This document shows, in pieces, positions 18,757-26,900 of a DNA stretch of 47,357 bases; position 1 is the first letter of the stretch, and the number at the start of each line of letters is the position of its first letter. The position numbers were made by a program, and so were the translations under genes. Under the pieces are notes generated by a model, which saw only the letters and a list, made by a program, of their open reading frames with translations, was not told the DNA's origin and did not search any database. Source of the stretch: Blastocatellia bacterium (GTDB lineage Bacteria > Acidobacteriota > Blastocatellia > Chloracidobacteriales > Chloracidobacteriaceae); assembly GCA_019695185.1 (NCBI GenBank), contig JAIBAN010000064.1:1-47357 (forward strand), given 5' to 3'.

Positions 18757-19644
18757 CTACGTGACCGGATGACTCCCAATGGCCAGCTTCATAAATGCCT
18801 GTCCGGCGTGGGAAAGCCCCGATTTACGGCGATGGCAGAGGTAAATTTTCCGCTTGACCTGCATTTCCTTGATGGGAATGGCTGTCAGCAGCCCGTGAGC
18901 CAGCTCGTTTTTCACTGCCAGCAAAGGCAAAATCCCAATCCCTCCGCCCATCTGGATAAACCGTTTGATCGCATCCAGGGAAGGCAGTTCCAGGTTGATA
19001 TTGAGCGGGGTATTGTGCTTTTGAAAGGTTTCCATCACCTTTTGCCGATAGGGCGACACCACGTTGTGGGCGGCAAAGGATTCCATTTCCAGTTCCCGAA
19101 TGGAAACCATGCTTTTTTCCGCCAGACTGTGGGTCGGCGAGACCACCAAAGCCAGTGAATCAGTGGCCACATCCACTGATTGCAAGGCGGGTTCGTGCGG
19201 TTGAAAGGTGAGCAACCCCAAATCCACTTCGTGGTGGACCAGCTTCGTTGGAATTTCACTGGCCCGGCAGCGGGTGACCTCGATTTTGATGCGCGGATAC
19301 TGCGCCCGGAAATCGGTCAACAACGGAAGGACATACATCACCGTGTATTCGTTGGCCCCAATCACCAGTTTTCCCTGATGGAGACTCCGCAATTCCTTCA
19401 ATGCGTTGAATGCTTCCTTGCGCAGATTGAGCATTTCCTGGGCGTATTCCAGCAACACCTGCCCGGCATCCGTCAGCCTGCCATCCTTGAATGAACGGTC
19501 AAAAAGCACTTCCCCAACATCATCCTCCAGCTTGCGAATGGACTGGCTGACCGCTGCTTGGGTCCGGTACATCCGTTGCGCGGCACGGGAGAAACTTTTC
19601 TCTTCCGCTACGGCTAAAAACACTTCCAATTGAGCAATATCCAT
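18757..19644 (-). CDS. LysR-family transcriptional regulator, divergent from leuA
   Basis: 295 residues, the usual LysR length. The N-terminal winged helix-turn-helix (about residues 1-60) includes FLAVAEEKSFSRAAQRMYRT and SQSIRKLEDDVG. An effector-binding periplasmic-binding-like domain follows (about 88-290). It is transcribed away from leuA across a 184-bp gap, the classic LysR arrangement in which the regulator controls its divergent neighbour and itself. By position it is a candidate regulator of the leu genes, responding perhaps to a pathway intermediate, as LeuO- or IlvY-type proteins do. The sequence alone does not say which effector it binds. The ATG at 19644 has an AGG-type ribosome site just upstream. 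Confidence 0.9.
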   Translation of the reverse strand: MDIAQLEVFLAVAEEKSFSRAAQRMYRTQAAVSQSIRKLEDDVGEVLFDRSFKDGRLTDAGQVLLEYAQEMLNLRKEAFNALKELRSLHQGKLVIGANEYTVMYVLPLLTDFRAQYPRIKIEVTRCRASEIPTKLVHHEVDLGLLTFQPHEPALQSVDVATDSLALVVSPTHSLAEKSMVSIRELEMESFAAHNVVSPYRQKVMETFQKHNTPLNINLELPSLDAIKRFIQMGGGIGILPLLAVKNELAHGLLTAIPIKEMQVKRKIYLCHRRKSGLSHAGQAFMKLAIGSHPVT

Positions 19645-19678
19645 GACCTGCCTGAAACCAGTGAAAGATTAGAAAATT

Positions 19679-19695
19679 TGAACCAATTGAGTTCA
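19679..19695. promoter_or_regulatory. Candidate LysR operator in lysR-leuA intergenic region
   Basis: TGAAC-N7-GTTCA, a perfect 5-bp inverted repeat around the palindrome CAATTG, 35 bp upstream of the lysR start. LysR boxes are typically interrupted dyads of this size (T-N11-A type). The A+T-rich stretch that follows (19700-19745) carries CTTATC twice and could hold the leuA promoter. Confidence 0.4.
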
Positions 19696-19828
19696 GGTCG
19701 CTTATCTTATCATAATTTCTTATCTTTTTACAAAAATAATAAATTTGACTTTTACTAGAGGTGTCCGTACCGTCTGGCACGTCCTGGTGATTCACCTTCC
19801 GGAATCACGTTCAGCGCGGAGTCTTCCC

Positions 19829-21004
19829 ATGTCACAACACACCATTCGGATTTTCGACACAACGTTGCGCGACGGCGAACAATCGCCCGGTTGCAGCATG
19901 ACCATTCACGAAAAAGTACGACTGGCACAACAGCTTGACCGGCTGGGAGTGGATATTATCGAAGCCGGTTTCCCCGCTGCCTCCGAAGGAGATGCCAAAG
20001 CGGTTCAGGCTATCGCAGCCAATTGCAGCCGTCCGGTGATTGCCGCCCTGGCCCGTGCCAATTGCGAGGATATTCGCCGGGCGGGTGTGTCACTTGAACC
20101 GGCCCGCCGTTCGCGGATTCACACCTTTATTGCCACGTCGGACATTCACTTGCAGTTCAAGTTGCGCCGCTCCCGCGAGGAAGTGCTGGAACAAGCCTGT
20201 CTGGCCGTCGAATTCGCCCGCACCCTGGCTGACGAAGTCGAGTTTTCCCCCGAAGACGCCACCCGAACCGACCCTGATTTTTTGTGTCAGGTCGTGCGGG
20301 AAATTATCGCCGCCGGTGCCACGGTGGTAAACATTCCCGATACGGTTGGCTATACCATACCCACTGAAATGCACCGGCTGGTCAGTCGTCTTTTTGAAAA
20401 GGTTGACAATATTGGCGAGGCCACCATCAGCGTGCATTGTCACAATGACCTGGGATTGGCGGTCGCCAACTCCATTGCGGCCATTGAAGCCGGGGCGCGC
20501 CAGGTGGAGTGTACCATCAACGGAATCGGTGAACGAGCAGGCAATGCCTCGCTGGAAGAAATGGTGATGGCACTCAGGGTCCGGCAGGATGCCCTGCCCT
20601 TTACCACCAACATCAATTCCACCCATTTGTTTCCGACCAGCCAGCTTTTGACCGAAATCACCGGAATTCAGGTTCAGCCCAACAAAGCCATTGTCGGGCG
20701 CAATGCCTTTGCGCACGAAGCCGGCATTCACCAGGACGGCATGCTGAAAAACCGGTTGACCTACGAAATCATGACCCCGGAATCGGTCGGAGTCCCGGAA
20801 ACCAAACTGGTGCTGGGGAAACATTCCGGCAGGCACGCGCTCCGCTCCCATTTCGAGCGGTTGGGATACCAGTTTTCCACCTTTGAAACCGACCGGCTGT
20901 ATCGGAAGTTTACCGACCTGGCGGATGTCAAAAAAGAAATCACCGATGCTGATTTGATTGCGCTGGTCCAGGAATTTCACCAGCAAACCAAACTTTCAGC
21001 TTAA
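19829..21004 (+). CDS. leuA: 2-isopropylmalate synthase, short form lacking the regulatory domain
   Basis: Condenses acetyl-CoA with 2-oxoisovalerate, the first leucine step. 391 residues from the ATG at 19829, chosen because GGAG lies seven bases upstream and the protein then begins [20 protein letters not shown], the conserved metal-site start of the family. HCHNDLG (metal ligands) and [14 protein letters not shown] are intact. The protein stops at [12 protein letters not shown], right after the linker subdomains, so the C-terminal leucine-binding domain of about 120 residues seen in the approximately 500-residue enzymes is missing. Such short forms exist in other phyla; homocitrate or citramalate synthase cannot be excluded, but the adjacent leuCDB support LeuA. 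It is first gene of the leu cluster, followed by a 117-bp gap filled by an inverted-repeat element. Confidence 0.9.
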   Translation: MSQHTIRIFDTTLRDGEQSPGCSMTIHEKVRLAQQLDRLGVDIIEAGFPAASEGDAKAVQAIAANCSRPVIAALARANCEDIRRAGVSLEPARRSRIHTFIATSDIHLQFKLRRSREEVLEQACLAVEFARTLADEVEFSPEDATRTDPDFLCQVVREIIAAGATVVNIPDTVGYTIPTEMHRLVSRLFEKVDNIGEATISVHCHNDLGLAVANSIAAIEAGARQVECTINGIGERAGNASLEEMVMALRVRQDALPFTTNINSTHLFPTSQLLTEITGIQVQPNKAIVGRNAFAHEAGIHQDGMLKNRLTYEIMTPESVGVPETKLVLGKHSGRHALRSHFERLGYQFSTFETDRLYRKFTDLADVKKEITDADLIALVQEFHQQTKLSA

Positions 21005-21010
21005 AGCCTC

Positions 21011-21109
21011 TTCACCGCAGAGGCGCAGAGGCTTCGCAGAGTTTTCGCAGAGAAAACAAAGCAATCCTCAGCGTAGTCTCTGCGTAATCTCTGCGCCTGC
21101 GGCGGTGAA
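21011..21109. repeat. Inverted-repeat element TTCACCGCAGAG...GGCGGTGAA between leuA and leuC
   Basis: Repeated CGCAGAG units (21011-21053) face repeated CTCTGCG units (21077-21109), with TTCACCGC and GGCGGTGAA at the outer ends. The whole leuA-leuC gap is this one potential hairpin. A second copy lies at 26464-26566 and a core-only version at 29501-29521. Confidence 0.8.
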
Positions 21110-21121
21110 CAAAAGTAAAAA

Positions 21122-22399
21122 ATGCCAACTCAGCCTCAAACCATTACGGAAAAACTGCTGGCCGCCCATTCCGGTCGGGAAAGGGTCATGCCGGGAGAAA
21201 TCGTCAATGCGGCGATTGATTTGGTCGTGGCTCACGAAGTCACCACGCCACCCGCCATCCGGATGCTCAAAAAATTGGGCCTCACCAAAGTCTTTGACCC
21301 GGCAAAAATTGTGGTCACCCCGGACCATTTCGTGCCCAACAAAGACATTCAAACCGCCATGCTGACCAAGGAATTGCGGGAATGGGCTACGGAACAAGGC
21401 ATCGAAAACTATTATGAACTGGGTAACCACGGCATCTGTCACGCGCTCATACCGGAAAACGGTCATATCCTGCCGGGGATGACCGCCGTCTGTGCCGATT
21501 CGCATACAACCACGCTGGGTGCCTTCGGAGCCTTTGCCACCGGCATCGGCAGCACTGATTTGGCCGCAGTTTTGGCCGCCGGGGAATTGTGGTTTCGGGT
21601 TCCGGAATCCATCAAAGTTGAGATTTCCGGTGCAGTCGGTGAAGGCGTCTATGCCAAGGATTTGATGCTCTATCTGATTTCGCAAATCGGGGTGGATGGG
21701 GCACGCTATGCGGCGCTGGAGTTTACCGGCAGCACAATTGATGCACTCTCGATGGAAGGGCGTATGACCCTGTGCAATATGGCCATCGAGGCCGGCGGGA
21801 AATCGGGCATCGTGGCGGCGGACCAGACCACCCGTGCCTATCTGGAACTGCGCGGTAAACAGGATTTCACCACGTACGAATCCGACCCGGAAGCGCACTA
21901 TATGCAAACGGTTTCCATCAATGCCGAAACCTTGGAGCCGATTGTGGCCCTGCCGCACCTGCCCAGTAACGGGCGGTTCATCGGTGAAGTGGAACCCATG
22001 GGAATCCACGTGGACCAGGCGTACATTGGTTCCTGCACCAATGCCCGGATTGAGGATTTACGCATTGCCGCCAATATTTTCAAAGGCCGCAAAGTTGCCA
22101 AAGGAACCAGGGCGATGGTGGTTCCGGCAACCTCCAACATCTGGAAACAGGCACTCCGCGAAGGTCTGTTGGAAATTTTTGCCGAAGCCGGTTGCGTCGT
22201 TTCCACCGCCACCTGCGGAGCCTGCCTGGGTGGGCACATGGGCGTCCTTGGTGACGGGGAAACCTGCATTTCCAGCACCAATCGTAATTTCGTCGGACGC
22301 ATGGGAAGCCCGAAAAGTGAAGTCTATCTGGCCAGCCCGGCGACCGTGGCAGCTTCCGCCATTACTGGACGAATCACCGACCCCCGGATTTTTTTATGA
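21122..22399 (+). CDS. leuC: 3-isopropylmalate dehydratase large subunit
   Basis: 425 residues, the length of the compact LeuC/HacA branch of aconitase-family large subunits rather than the approximately 470-residue enterobacterial form. With LeuD it isomerises 2- to 3-isopropylmalate using a [4Fe-4S] cluster. The three cluster cysteines are visible in IGSCTNARI and in TCGACLGGH near the C-terminus; [13 protein letters not shown] is the conserved substrate loop. The start at 21122 follows an A-rich stretch without a strong ribosome site. Its stop overlaps the leuD start by four bases (ATGA), implying translational coupling of the two subunits. Confidence 0.95.
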   Translation: MPTQPQTITEKLLAAHSGRERVMPGEIVNAAIDLVVAHEVTTPPAIRMLKKLGLTKVFDPAKIVVTPDHFVPNKDIQTAMLTKELREWATEQGIENYYELGNHGICHALIPENGHILPGMTAVCADSHTTTLGAFGAFATGIGSTDLAAVLAAGELWFRVPESIKVEISGAVGEGVYAKDLMLYLISQIGVDGARYAALEFTGSTIDALSMEGRMTLCNMAIEAGGKSGIVAADQTTRAYLELRGKQDFTTYESDPEAHYMQTVSINAETLEPIVALPHLPSNGRFIGEVEPMGIHVDQAYIGSCTNARIEDLRIAANIFKGRKVAKGTRAMVVPATSNIWKQALREGLLEIFAEAGCVVSTATCGACLGGHMGVLGDGETCISSTNRNFVGRMGSPKSEVYLASPATVAASAITGRITDPRIFL

Positions 22400-22929
22400 C
22401 ACTTATTGCCACAGCTCATGTTTTCAAACGGGACCATATCAACACGGACGAAATCATTCCGGCCCGTTACCTCAACACCAGTGATGAGGCCGAACTCGCC
22501 CACCATGCCCTGGAAGACCTGGACCCAACGTTTGCCGGACGGGTCCAACCCGGTGATATCCTCATCGGAGGCGAAAATTTCGGGTGCGGCTCCTCCCGCG
22601 AACATGCGGTGTGGGCCTTGCGCGGAGCCGGTGTGAAAGCGGTGATTGCACCCAGTTTTGCCCGGATTTTTTATCGCAACGCCATCAACAACGGTTTTCT
22701 GATTATTGAATGCAATCTCACTGAAACCGCCGCAACTGGTGACTGCTTTGAAATCAATCCCACCGCCGGGACGCTCCGCAATCTCACCCGGAACCAGGAA
22801 CATACCTTTGTTCCGCTCTCGGATTTCGCCCAAAACCTGTTGGCGGCAGGTGGGTTGCTGCCGTTCGTGGTGGCCCGCATGAAAAGCGCAGAACCACGTT
22901 CAGAGTCCCGCCTTCAGGCGGCTGTTTAA
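22396..22929 (+). CDS. leuD: 3-isopropylmalate dehydratase small subunit
   Basis: 177 residues. The swivelling small subunit of the isopropylmalate isomerase. Visible family motifs are [19 protein letters not shown] at the N-terminus and [13 protein letters not shown], the substrate-binding loop. It starts within the leuC stop codon. The last residues (ESRLQAAV) are encoded by a copy of the CCGCCTNNAGGCGG palindrome at 22908-22921, so the natural C-terminus seems to have been extended when the repeat arrived. Confidence 0.95.
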   Translation: MTLIATAHVFKRDHINTDEIIPARYLNTSDEAELAHHALEDLDPTFAGRVQPGDILIGGENFGCGSSREHAVWALRGAGVKAVIAPSFARIFYRNAINNGFLIIECNLTETAATGDCFEINPTAGTLRNLTRNQEHTFVPLSDFAQNLLAAGGLLPFVVARMKSAEPRSESRLQAAV

Positions 22930-23030
22930 TTTCCCGCCTCCGGGCGGCCTCTTGGTTGTTCAAACATCATGGTTTCCTCACAATCGAACCCTGCTGCTCA
23001 AAGAAAGACAAAGGTTCCGCCTGAAGGCGG
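22908..23030. repeat. Three palindromic CCGCCTNNAGGCGG-type repeats at the leuD/leuB junction
   Basis: Copies at 22908-22921 (inside the leuD 3' end), 22934-22947 (gap, one variant position) and 23017-23030 (inside the leuB 5' end, coding VPPEGGTPN). Each is a 14-bp near-perfect palindrome. Four more lie between the cupin gene and ilvC. They resemble REP-type extragenic palindromes that here reach into both flanking genes. Confidence 0.85.
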
Positions 23031-24135
23031 GACGCCAAACAAAAAGACCATTTCGGTGTTACCCGGTGATGGGATTGGCCCTGAAATCACAACCGCCGCC
23101 TTGGTGGTGCTCTGGCAGGTGGCAGAATTATTTGACCACGATTTTGACATTCAGGAGCTGCCGATTGGTGGAGCGGCCATCCGGGAATACGATTCACCGC
23201 TGCCGCCATCAACAATGGAAAAAATTCTGGCCAGCGATGCGGTTTTACTGGGGGCCGTCGGAAGCCCTGAATTTGACCATTTGCCACCGGCAGAACGGCC
23301 CGAAGCGGGGTTGCTCCAGCTTCGCCAGGCTTTACAGGTTTATGCCAACATCCGCCCCGTCCAAACTTTTCCGGCCTTGATGGGCCGGTCACCGGTCAGG
23401 CTCAAAGCTCCCATTGACCTGGTGGTGGTGCGTGAATTGACCGGAGGCATCTATTTTGGCGAACCCCGGTATCGCAAAACCTCAGCCATTGGTGAACGCT
23501 ACGGGGTGAATACCCTGATGTATTCCGAGCATGAAATTGCCCGCATTGCCCAGGTTGCGTTTCAAATGGCACACCACCGGCGCGGGAAAGTGACCTCGGT
23601 GGACAAGGCCAATGTGCTGGAAACCTCCCAGGTCTGGCGGGAAATCGTGACCGAAATTGGCCGCACCCACTATCCCGAAATCCAGCTTGAACACCAGTAC
23701 GTTGATAACTGCGCCATGCAGCTTGTTTTACGGCCCGAACAGTTTGATGTCATCCTGACCGACAATATGTTTGGCGATATTTTGAGCGACGAGGCCGCCG
23801 TTCTGGCAGGTTCATTGGGCCTGCTGCCTTCGGCCAGCCTGGGTGACGGGCTGGGGCTTTATGAACCAATTCACGGTTCGGCCCCTGATTTGGCGGGGAA
23901 AAACCAAGCGAATCCGGTTGGCACCATGCTTTCGCTGGCGCTGTGTTTGCGGCACTCCTTTGGGCTGAATACCGAAGCGCTGAGCGTTGAGCAGGCGGTG
24001 GCCGAAACCCTGGCCCAAGGGTTCAGAACCCGTGACATAGCCGGTTTCAGACAGCCGGTTGGGCTGGATGAATTTACCGAACAAGTCTGCCAGTCGCTCA
24101 AACAACAAGCGGCAAAACATATTTTGTTTGTGTGA
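22969..24135 (+). CDS. leuB: 3-isopropylmalate dehydrogenase
   Basis: 388 residues. NAD-dependent oxidative decarboxylation of 3-isopropylmalate. ISVLPGDGIGPEITTAAL marks the true family N-terminus at about residue 27; VRELTGGIYFGEPR, the catalytic Tyr/Lys regions, and TDNMFGDILSDEAAVLAGSL are intact. The first about 26 residues, longer than in typical 350-360-residue enzymes, contain a translated palindromic repeat (KVPPEGGTPNKK). No other in-frame ATG or GTG is placed to start translation correctly, and no good ribosome site precedes 22969, so the start is the least certain part. Confidence 0.93.
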   Translation: MVSSQSNPAAQRKTKVPPEGGTPNKKTISVLPGDGIGPEITTAALVVLWQVAELFDHDFDIQELPIGGAAIREYDSPLPPSTMEKILASDAVLLGAVGSPEFDHLPPAERPEAGLLQLRQALQVYANIRPVQTFPALMGRSPVRLKAPIDLVVVRELTGGIYFGEPRYRKTSAIGERYGVNTLMYSEHEIARIAQVAFQMAHHRRGKVTSVDKANVLETSQVWREIVTEIGRTHYPEIQLEHQYVDNCAMQLVLRPEQFDVILTDNMFGDILSDEAAVLAGSLGLLPSASLGDGLGLYEPIHGSAPDLAGKNQANPVGTMLSLALCLRHSFGLNTEALSVEQAVAETLAQGFRTRDIAGFRQPVGLDEFTEQVCQSLKQQAAKHILFV

Positions 24136-24168
24136 AATAACCGAATTTCTTTGCACACTTTTTCCAAA
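24128..24168 (+). terminator. Weak terminator candidate at the end of the leu cluster
   Basis: GTGTG near the leuB stop pairs with CACAC at about 24151-24155, followed by five Ts. The stem is short and interrupted, so this may only partly end leu transcription before the separate ilv promoter. Confidence 0.3.
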
Positions 24169-24185
24169 CAAATGGAATTTAGTTC

Positions 24186-24214
24186 TTTACAAACCTCAAT
24201 GTTTCCAGTACAGT
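24186..24214 (+). promoter_or_regulatory. Candidate sigma-70-like promoter of the ilv operon
   Basis: TTTACA (24186-24191), 17-bp spacer, TACAGT (24209-24214). The boxes match the consensus at five and four positions. It sits 97 bp before the leader-peptide ATG, in a leuB-ilvB gap of 611 bp. Confidence 0.4.
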
Positions 24215-24234
24215 GGCGGTGGAGTTGCACAAAA

Positions 24235-24255
24235 GATTCGAGTTTCTTTCGAATC
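24235..24255. promoter_or_regulatory. Inverted repeat GATTCGA-N7-TCGAATC upstream of ilv leader
   Basis: A perfect 7-bp dyad with a 7-bp spacer, just downstream of the predicted transcription start. It could be an operator or a 5' RNA hairpin that stabilises the leader. Confidence 0.4.
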
Positions 24256-24310
24256 ACGTCATCCATCGAACCTACATTTCACCCTGGAAAATCAAGCCAA
24301 ATCAAACACA

Positions 24311-24502
24311 ATGGACGCCAACCGCTTCAACCGAACTGCCAGCCTGCTCAAGCGTGAATATGACGCGCGGCTTTCCGGTTTTGGTTTGCACCTTGGATTT
24401 GGTCTTATTTCTTCGGTCGTCGCTGTACGAATTTTGTCGGTAATTCTTTCGATTATCGGCATTATTAGCATTGTACGCGAAGTAGGAACGGTGGCGACGT
24501 AA
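24311..24502 (+). CDS. Putative ilv leader peptide (attenuation)
   Basis: 63-residue ORF whose second half is loaded with regulated amino acids: LISSVVAVRILSVILSIIGI followed by ISIV, i.e. runs of Ile, Val and Leu codons, ending 24 bases before a terminator hairpin and 244 bases before ilvB. This is the design of enterobacterial ilv leader peptides, where ribosome stalling at these codons under starvation prevents termination. GGTGGC near the end of the ORF (24490-24495) can pair with GCCACC in the terminator's left arm (24529-24534), giving an antiterminator option. It is longer than classical leaders and has no strong ribosome site; translation may start at a later in-frame codon. Confidence 0.65.
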   Translation: MDANRFNRTASLLKREYDARLSGFGLHLGFGLISSVVAVRILSVILSIIGIISIVREVGTVAT

Positions 24503-24526
24503 CCAGAGTTTTGAGCTGAAATTACG

Positions 24527-24568
24527 AAGCCACCCACCGCCAAGGCGAATGGGTGGCTTTCGTGTTTT
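24527..24568 (+). terminator. Attenuator hairpin upstream of ilvB
   Basis: AAGCCACCCA (24527-24536) pairs perfectly with TGGGTGGCTT (24550-24559); the loop contains a further CGCC/GGCG mini-stem, and a T-rich tail follows. The position right after the Ile/Val/Leu-rich leader ORF indicates a conditional terminator for ilvBN and downstream genes. Confidence 0.7.
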
Positions 24569-24630
24569 ACGGTGATTTTACGCGGGTACCAGCCGCGTAA
24601 AACGCTTATCCGGAGATGAGTCAAAAAGCA

Positions 24631-24724
24631 GTGACACGTAAACAGTGACAAGTGACAGGAAAAGAAGCTGGTTTGATAACGCCAGGTTTTCTTTCCTGTC
24701 ACCTGTCACCTGTCACCCGTCACG
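24631..24724. repeat. Inverted pair of GTGACA heptamer arrays before ilvB
   Basis: GTGACA-type units at 24631-24660 and reverse-complement CTGTCAC units at 24694-24724, with 33 bp between. It ends 22 bp before the ilvB start. The unit is the same as in the arrays at 18566-18755, 6 kb away. Confidence 0.8.
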
Positions 24725-24746
24725 TATTTGAAAGACCGTAAACAAT

Positions 24747-26456
24747 ATGACCAAGCATACCGGTGCTGACCTTGTAATTCAAGCACTGCTCAGGAATGGT
24801 GTCGACACAGTGTTCGGCTATCCGGGCGGTGCAATCATGCCACTCTATGACGCGTTGTACGACGCGCCCATCACCCACATTCTGACGCGCCATGAGCAAA
24901 TGGCCGTCCATGCGGCAGAAGGCTATGCCCGCGTATCCGGCAAAGTCGGTGTCTGCATCGCCACTTCCGGACCGGGCGCAACCAATCTGGTTACCGGTTT
25001 GGCCGATGCCTGGATGGATTCGACCCCGATTGTCGCCATCACCGGGCAGGTCGCCACTCATTTGATTGGAACCGACGCCTTTCAGGAAGCGAATGTGGTC
25101 GGAGTTTCAACCGCCGTTACCAAGCAGACTTTTCAGCCTCGGACGACTGAGGAACTGATTGAATGCCTGGATGAAGCCTTCTACATTGCGCGCAGCGGGC
25201 GTCCGGGTCCGGTGATTGTTGACATTCCCAAGGATGTGCTCATCAAGGCCACGGAACGGGGGCTTTCGCACGCGGAAACGCCGGTCATTCCAGGCTACAA
25301 ACCCCATCCTTCACCGAATTGGCATGATGTCAGTCGTGCCCTCGACATCATTCGCAATGCCAAAAAGCCGCTCATCATCATTGGTGGCGGGTGCAAGATG
25401 TCGGGGATGAAGACCGTGGAACTCTTCCGGAAATTCTGCGCCCAAACAGGGATTCCGGTGACCTCCACGTTGCATGGATTGGGCTCCACCGGGCCGGATT
25501 ATCCCTTCCATTTGGGACTGCTGGGAATGCACGGGCTGAAACGGGCCAACAAAGCGGTTGGGAAATGTGATGTGCTGGTGGCACTCGGAATGCGGTTTGA
25601 CGACCGGGTGACCGGAGCACCGGATAAATTTGCCAAACAGGCCCGCATCCTGCATGTGGATATTGACCCGGCTGAAATCAACAAACTGATTCCGGTTGAA
25701 TTGGGCATTGCCGGTGACCTGGGCGAAGTGCTGGAAACTTGGTTGGATGAATTTGAAACGGCTCCATTCACTGTTTCCCAGGAATGGCAGGCAGAGGCTT
25801 TTGCCCCTGGAGACGGGTTGAAGCTGCCGGAACTGCTCAACCGGAGCGTGATTCCGCCGACTGATTTACTGGATGCTTTTTTTGAGGTGGTGCCCTCCAC
25901 CGCCGTGGTGACGACCGATGTCGGCCAGCACCAGATGTGGGCGGCCCAGCGGGCCAGACCTGCCGACCCTCATTGGTTCATCACTTCCGGAGGATTGGGA
26001 ACCATGGGATTTGGGCTGCCTTCCGCCATCGGAGCGCAGTTTGCCTGCCCTGACAAACTGGTTGTGGCCGTTGTGGGAGATGGTGGATTTCAGATGTCCA
26101 TCGCGGAGCTGGCAACCCTCAAACGGCATCAACTGCCAATCAAAATTCTGGTGATGGATAACAAATACCTCGGAATGGTCCGCCAGTGGCAGGAACTCTT
26201 TTACCAGGGCCGTTATTCCGCCGTGGATTTGCGGGACAACCCGGATTTTGCAGCCATTGCGGCAGCCTACGGAATTCATTCGGCCACACTCAACCAGCGG
26301 GAACATATTCATGAAACCCTGGTCAACTGGCTGACTCATCCTGGACCGGCCCTGCTCCATTGCGAATGCCACATTGCCGAGAACGTCTTCCCGATGATTC
26401 CCGCCGGGGCGGCGATTGATGAAATGATGGAGGCGGCTCCTGCCGTCAAAGCCTAA
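24747..26456 (+). CDS. ilvB: Acetolactate synthase large (catalytic) subunit
   Basis: 569 residues, the standard length. ThDP- and FAD-dependent enzyme making 2-acetolactate (valine/leucine) and 2-aceto-2-hydroxybutyrate (isoleucine). YPGGAIMPLYDAL and HEQMAVHAAEGYAR carry the N-terminal ThDP-activating Glu; GDGGFQMSIAELATL to VMDNKYLGMVRQWQ is the C-terminal ThDP/Mg motif. Anabolic AHAS is supported by the adjoining ACT subunit gene and ilvCDE. It lies downstream of the attenuator and of a repeat array, with no strong ribosome site before the ATG. Confidence 0.95.
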   Translation: MTKHTGADLVIQALLRNGVDTVFGYPGGAIMPLYDALYDAPITHILTRHEQMAVHAAEGYARVSGKVGVCIATSGPGATNLVTGLADAWMDSTPIVAITGQVATHLIGTDAFQEANVVGVSTAVTKQTFQPRTTEELIECLDEAFYIARSGRPGPVIVDIPKDVLIKATERGLSHAETPVIPGYKPHPSPNWHDVSRALDIIRNAKKPLIIIGGGCKMSGMKTVELFRKFCAQTGIPVTSTLHGLGSTGPDYPFHLGLLGMHGLKRANKAVGKCDVLVALGMRFDDRVTGAPDKFAKQARILHVDIDPAEINKLIPVELGIAGDLGEVLETWLDEFETAPFTVSQEWQAEAFAPGDGLKLPELLNRSVIPPTDLLDAFFEVVPSTAVVTTDVGQHQMWAAQRARPADPHWFITSGGLGTMGFGLPSAIGAQFACPDKLVVAVVGDGGFQMSIAELATLKRHQLPIKILVMDNKYLGMVRQWQELFYQGRYSAVDLRDNPDFAAIAAAYGIHSATLNQREHIHETLVNWLTHPGPALLHCECHIAENVFPMIPAGAAIDEMMEAAPAVKA

Positions 26457-26463
26457 AAAACTC

Positions 26464-26566
26464 TCACCGCAGAGACGCGGAGAAAACGCAGAGTTTACGC
26501 CGAGAACATCAGAGAGCAACAAATCTCTGCGCAACCTCCGCGCAACCTCTGCGCCTCTGCGGTGAA
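26464..26566. repeat. Inverted-repeat element CACCGCAGAG...CTCTGCGGTGAA between ilvB and ilvN
   Basis: Second full copy of the element seen between leuA and leuC: degenerate GCAGAG units on the left, CTCTGCG/CTCCGCG units on the right, able to fold into one long stem. It occupies almost the whole gap and stops eight bases before the ilvN ribosome site. Confidence 0.8.
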
Positions 26567-26588
26567 AATCCCGAGGAGGAGAAACCCA

Positions 26589-26900
26589 ATGCAGGAATTG
26601 AAACTTTCACTGGTTGTGCGCCATTCACGGGTCTTGCCGAAACTGTTTTTGCTCCTGGAGCGGCTCGGCGCGGATTGCATTGATATGCAGGGCACCCTGC
26701 TCCCACGGGCAGGGGGAACACTCAACCTGACCCTGGCCTGTTCTGAACGGATTGAGCATCGGGTACGCCCGCAGATTGCCCGCCTGATGGATGTGATTGC
26801 ACTGCACGACACACCGGAAACGGCCTTGGAGGATGCTTCTTTTGAAACGACATCCTACCGTGAAAATCTGGCCGGGAGGGCTGCCCAGTATGAGTTTTAA
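26589..26900 (+). CDS. ilvN: Acetolactate synthase small (regulatory) subunit, short ACT form
   Basis: 103 residues from the ATG at 26589, fixed by a perfect AGGAGG eight bases upstream. The N-terminal about 75 residues form one ACT-like domain (LKLSLVVRHSRVLPKLFLLL, then CIDMQGTLLP). The size resembles enterobacterial IlvM (about 87) and IlvN (about 96), not the approximately 160-residue IlvH with an extra C-terminal domain. Its expected role is to activate IlvB and, in some isozymes, confer valine inhibition. The symbol ilvN is by position; ilvM-like is equally fair. The end overlaps the ilvE start by 11 bases. Confidence 0.8.
   Translation: MQELKLSLVVRHSRVLPKLFLLLERLGADCIDMQGTLLPRAGGTLNLTLACSERIEHRVRPQIARLMDVIALHDTPETALEDASFETTSYRENLAGRAAQYEF

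Noticed and set aside
20090..22009. Long open frames antisense to leuA (20090-20986) and leuC (21068-22009)
   Set aside because: Fully explained as shadows of well-conserved enzyme genes; no family motifs or plausible ribosome sites.
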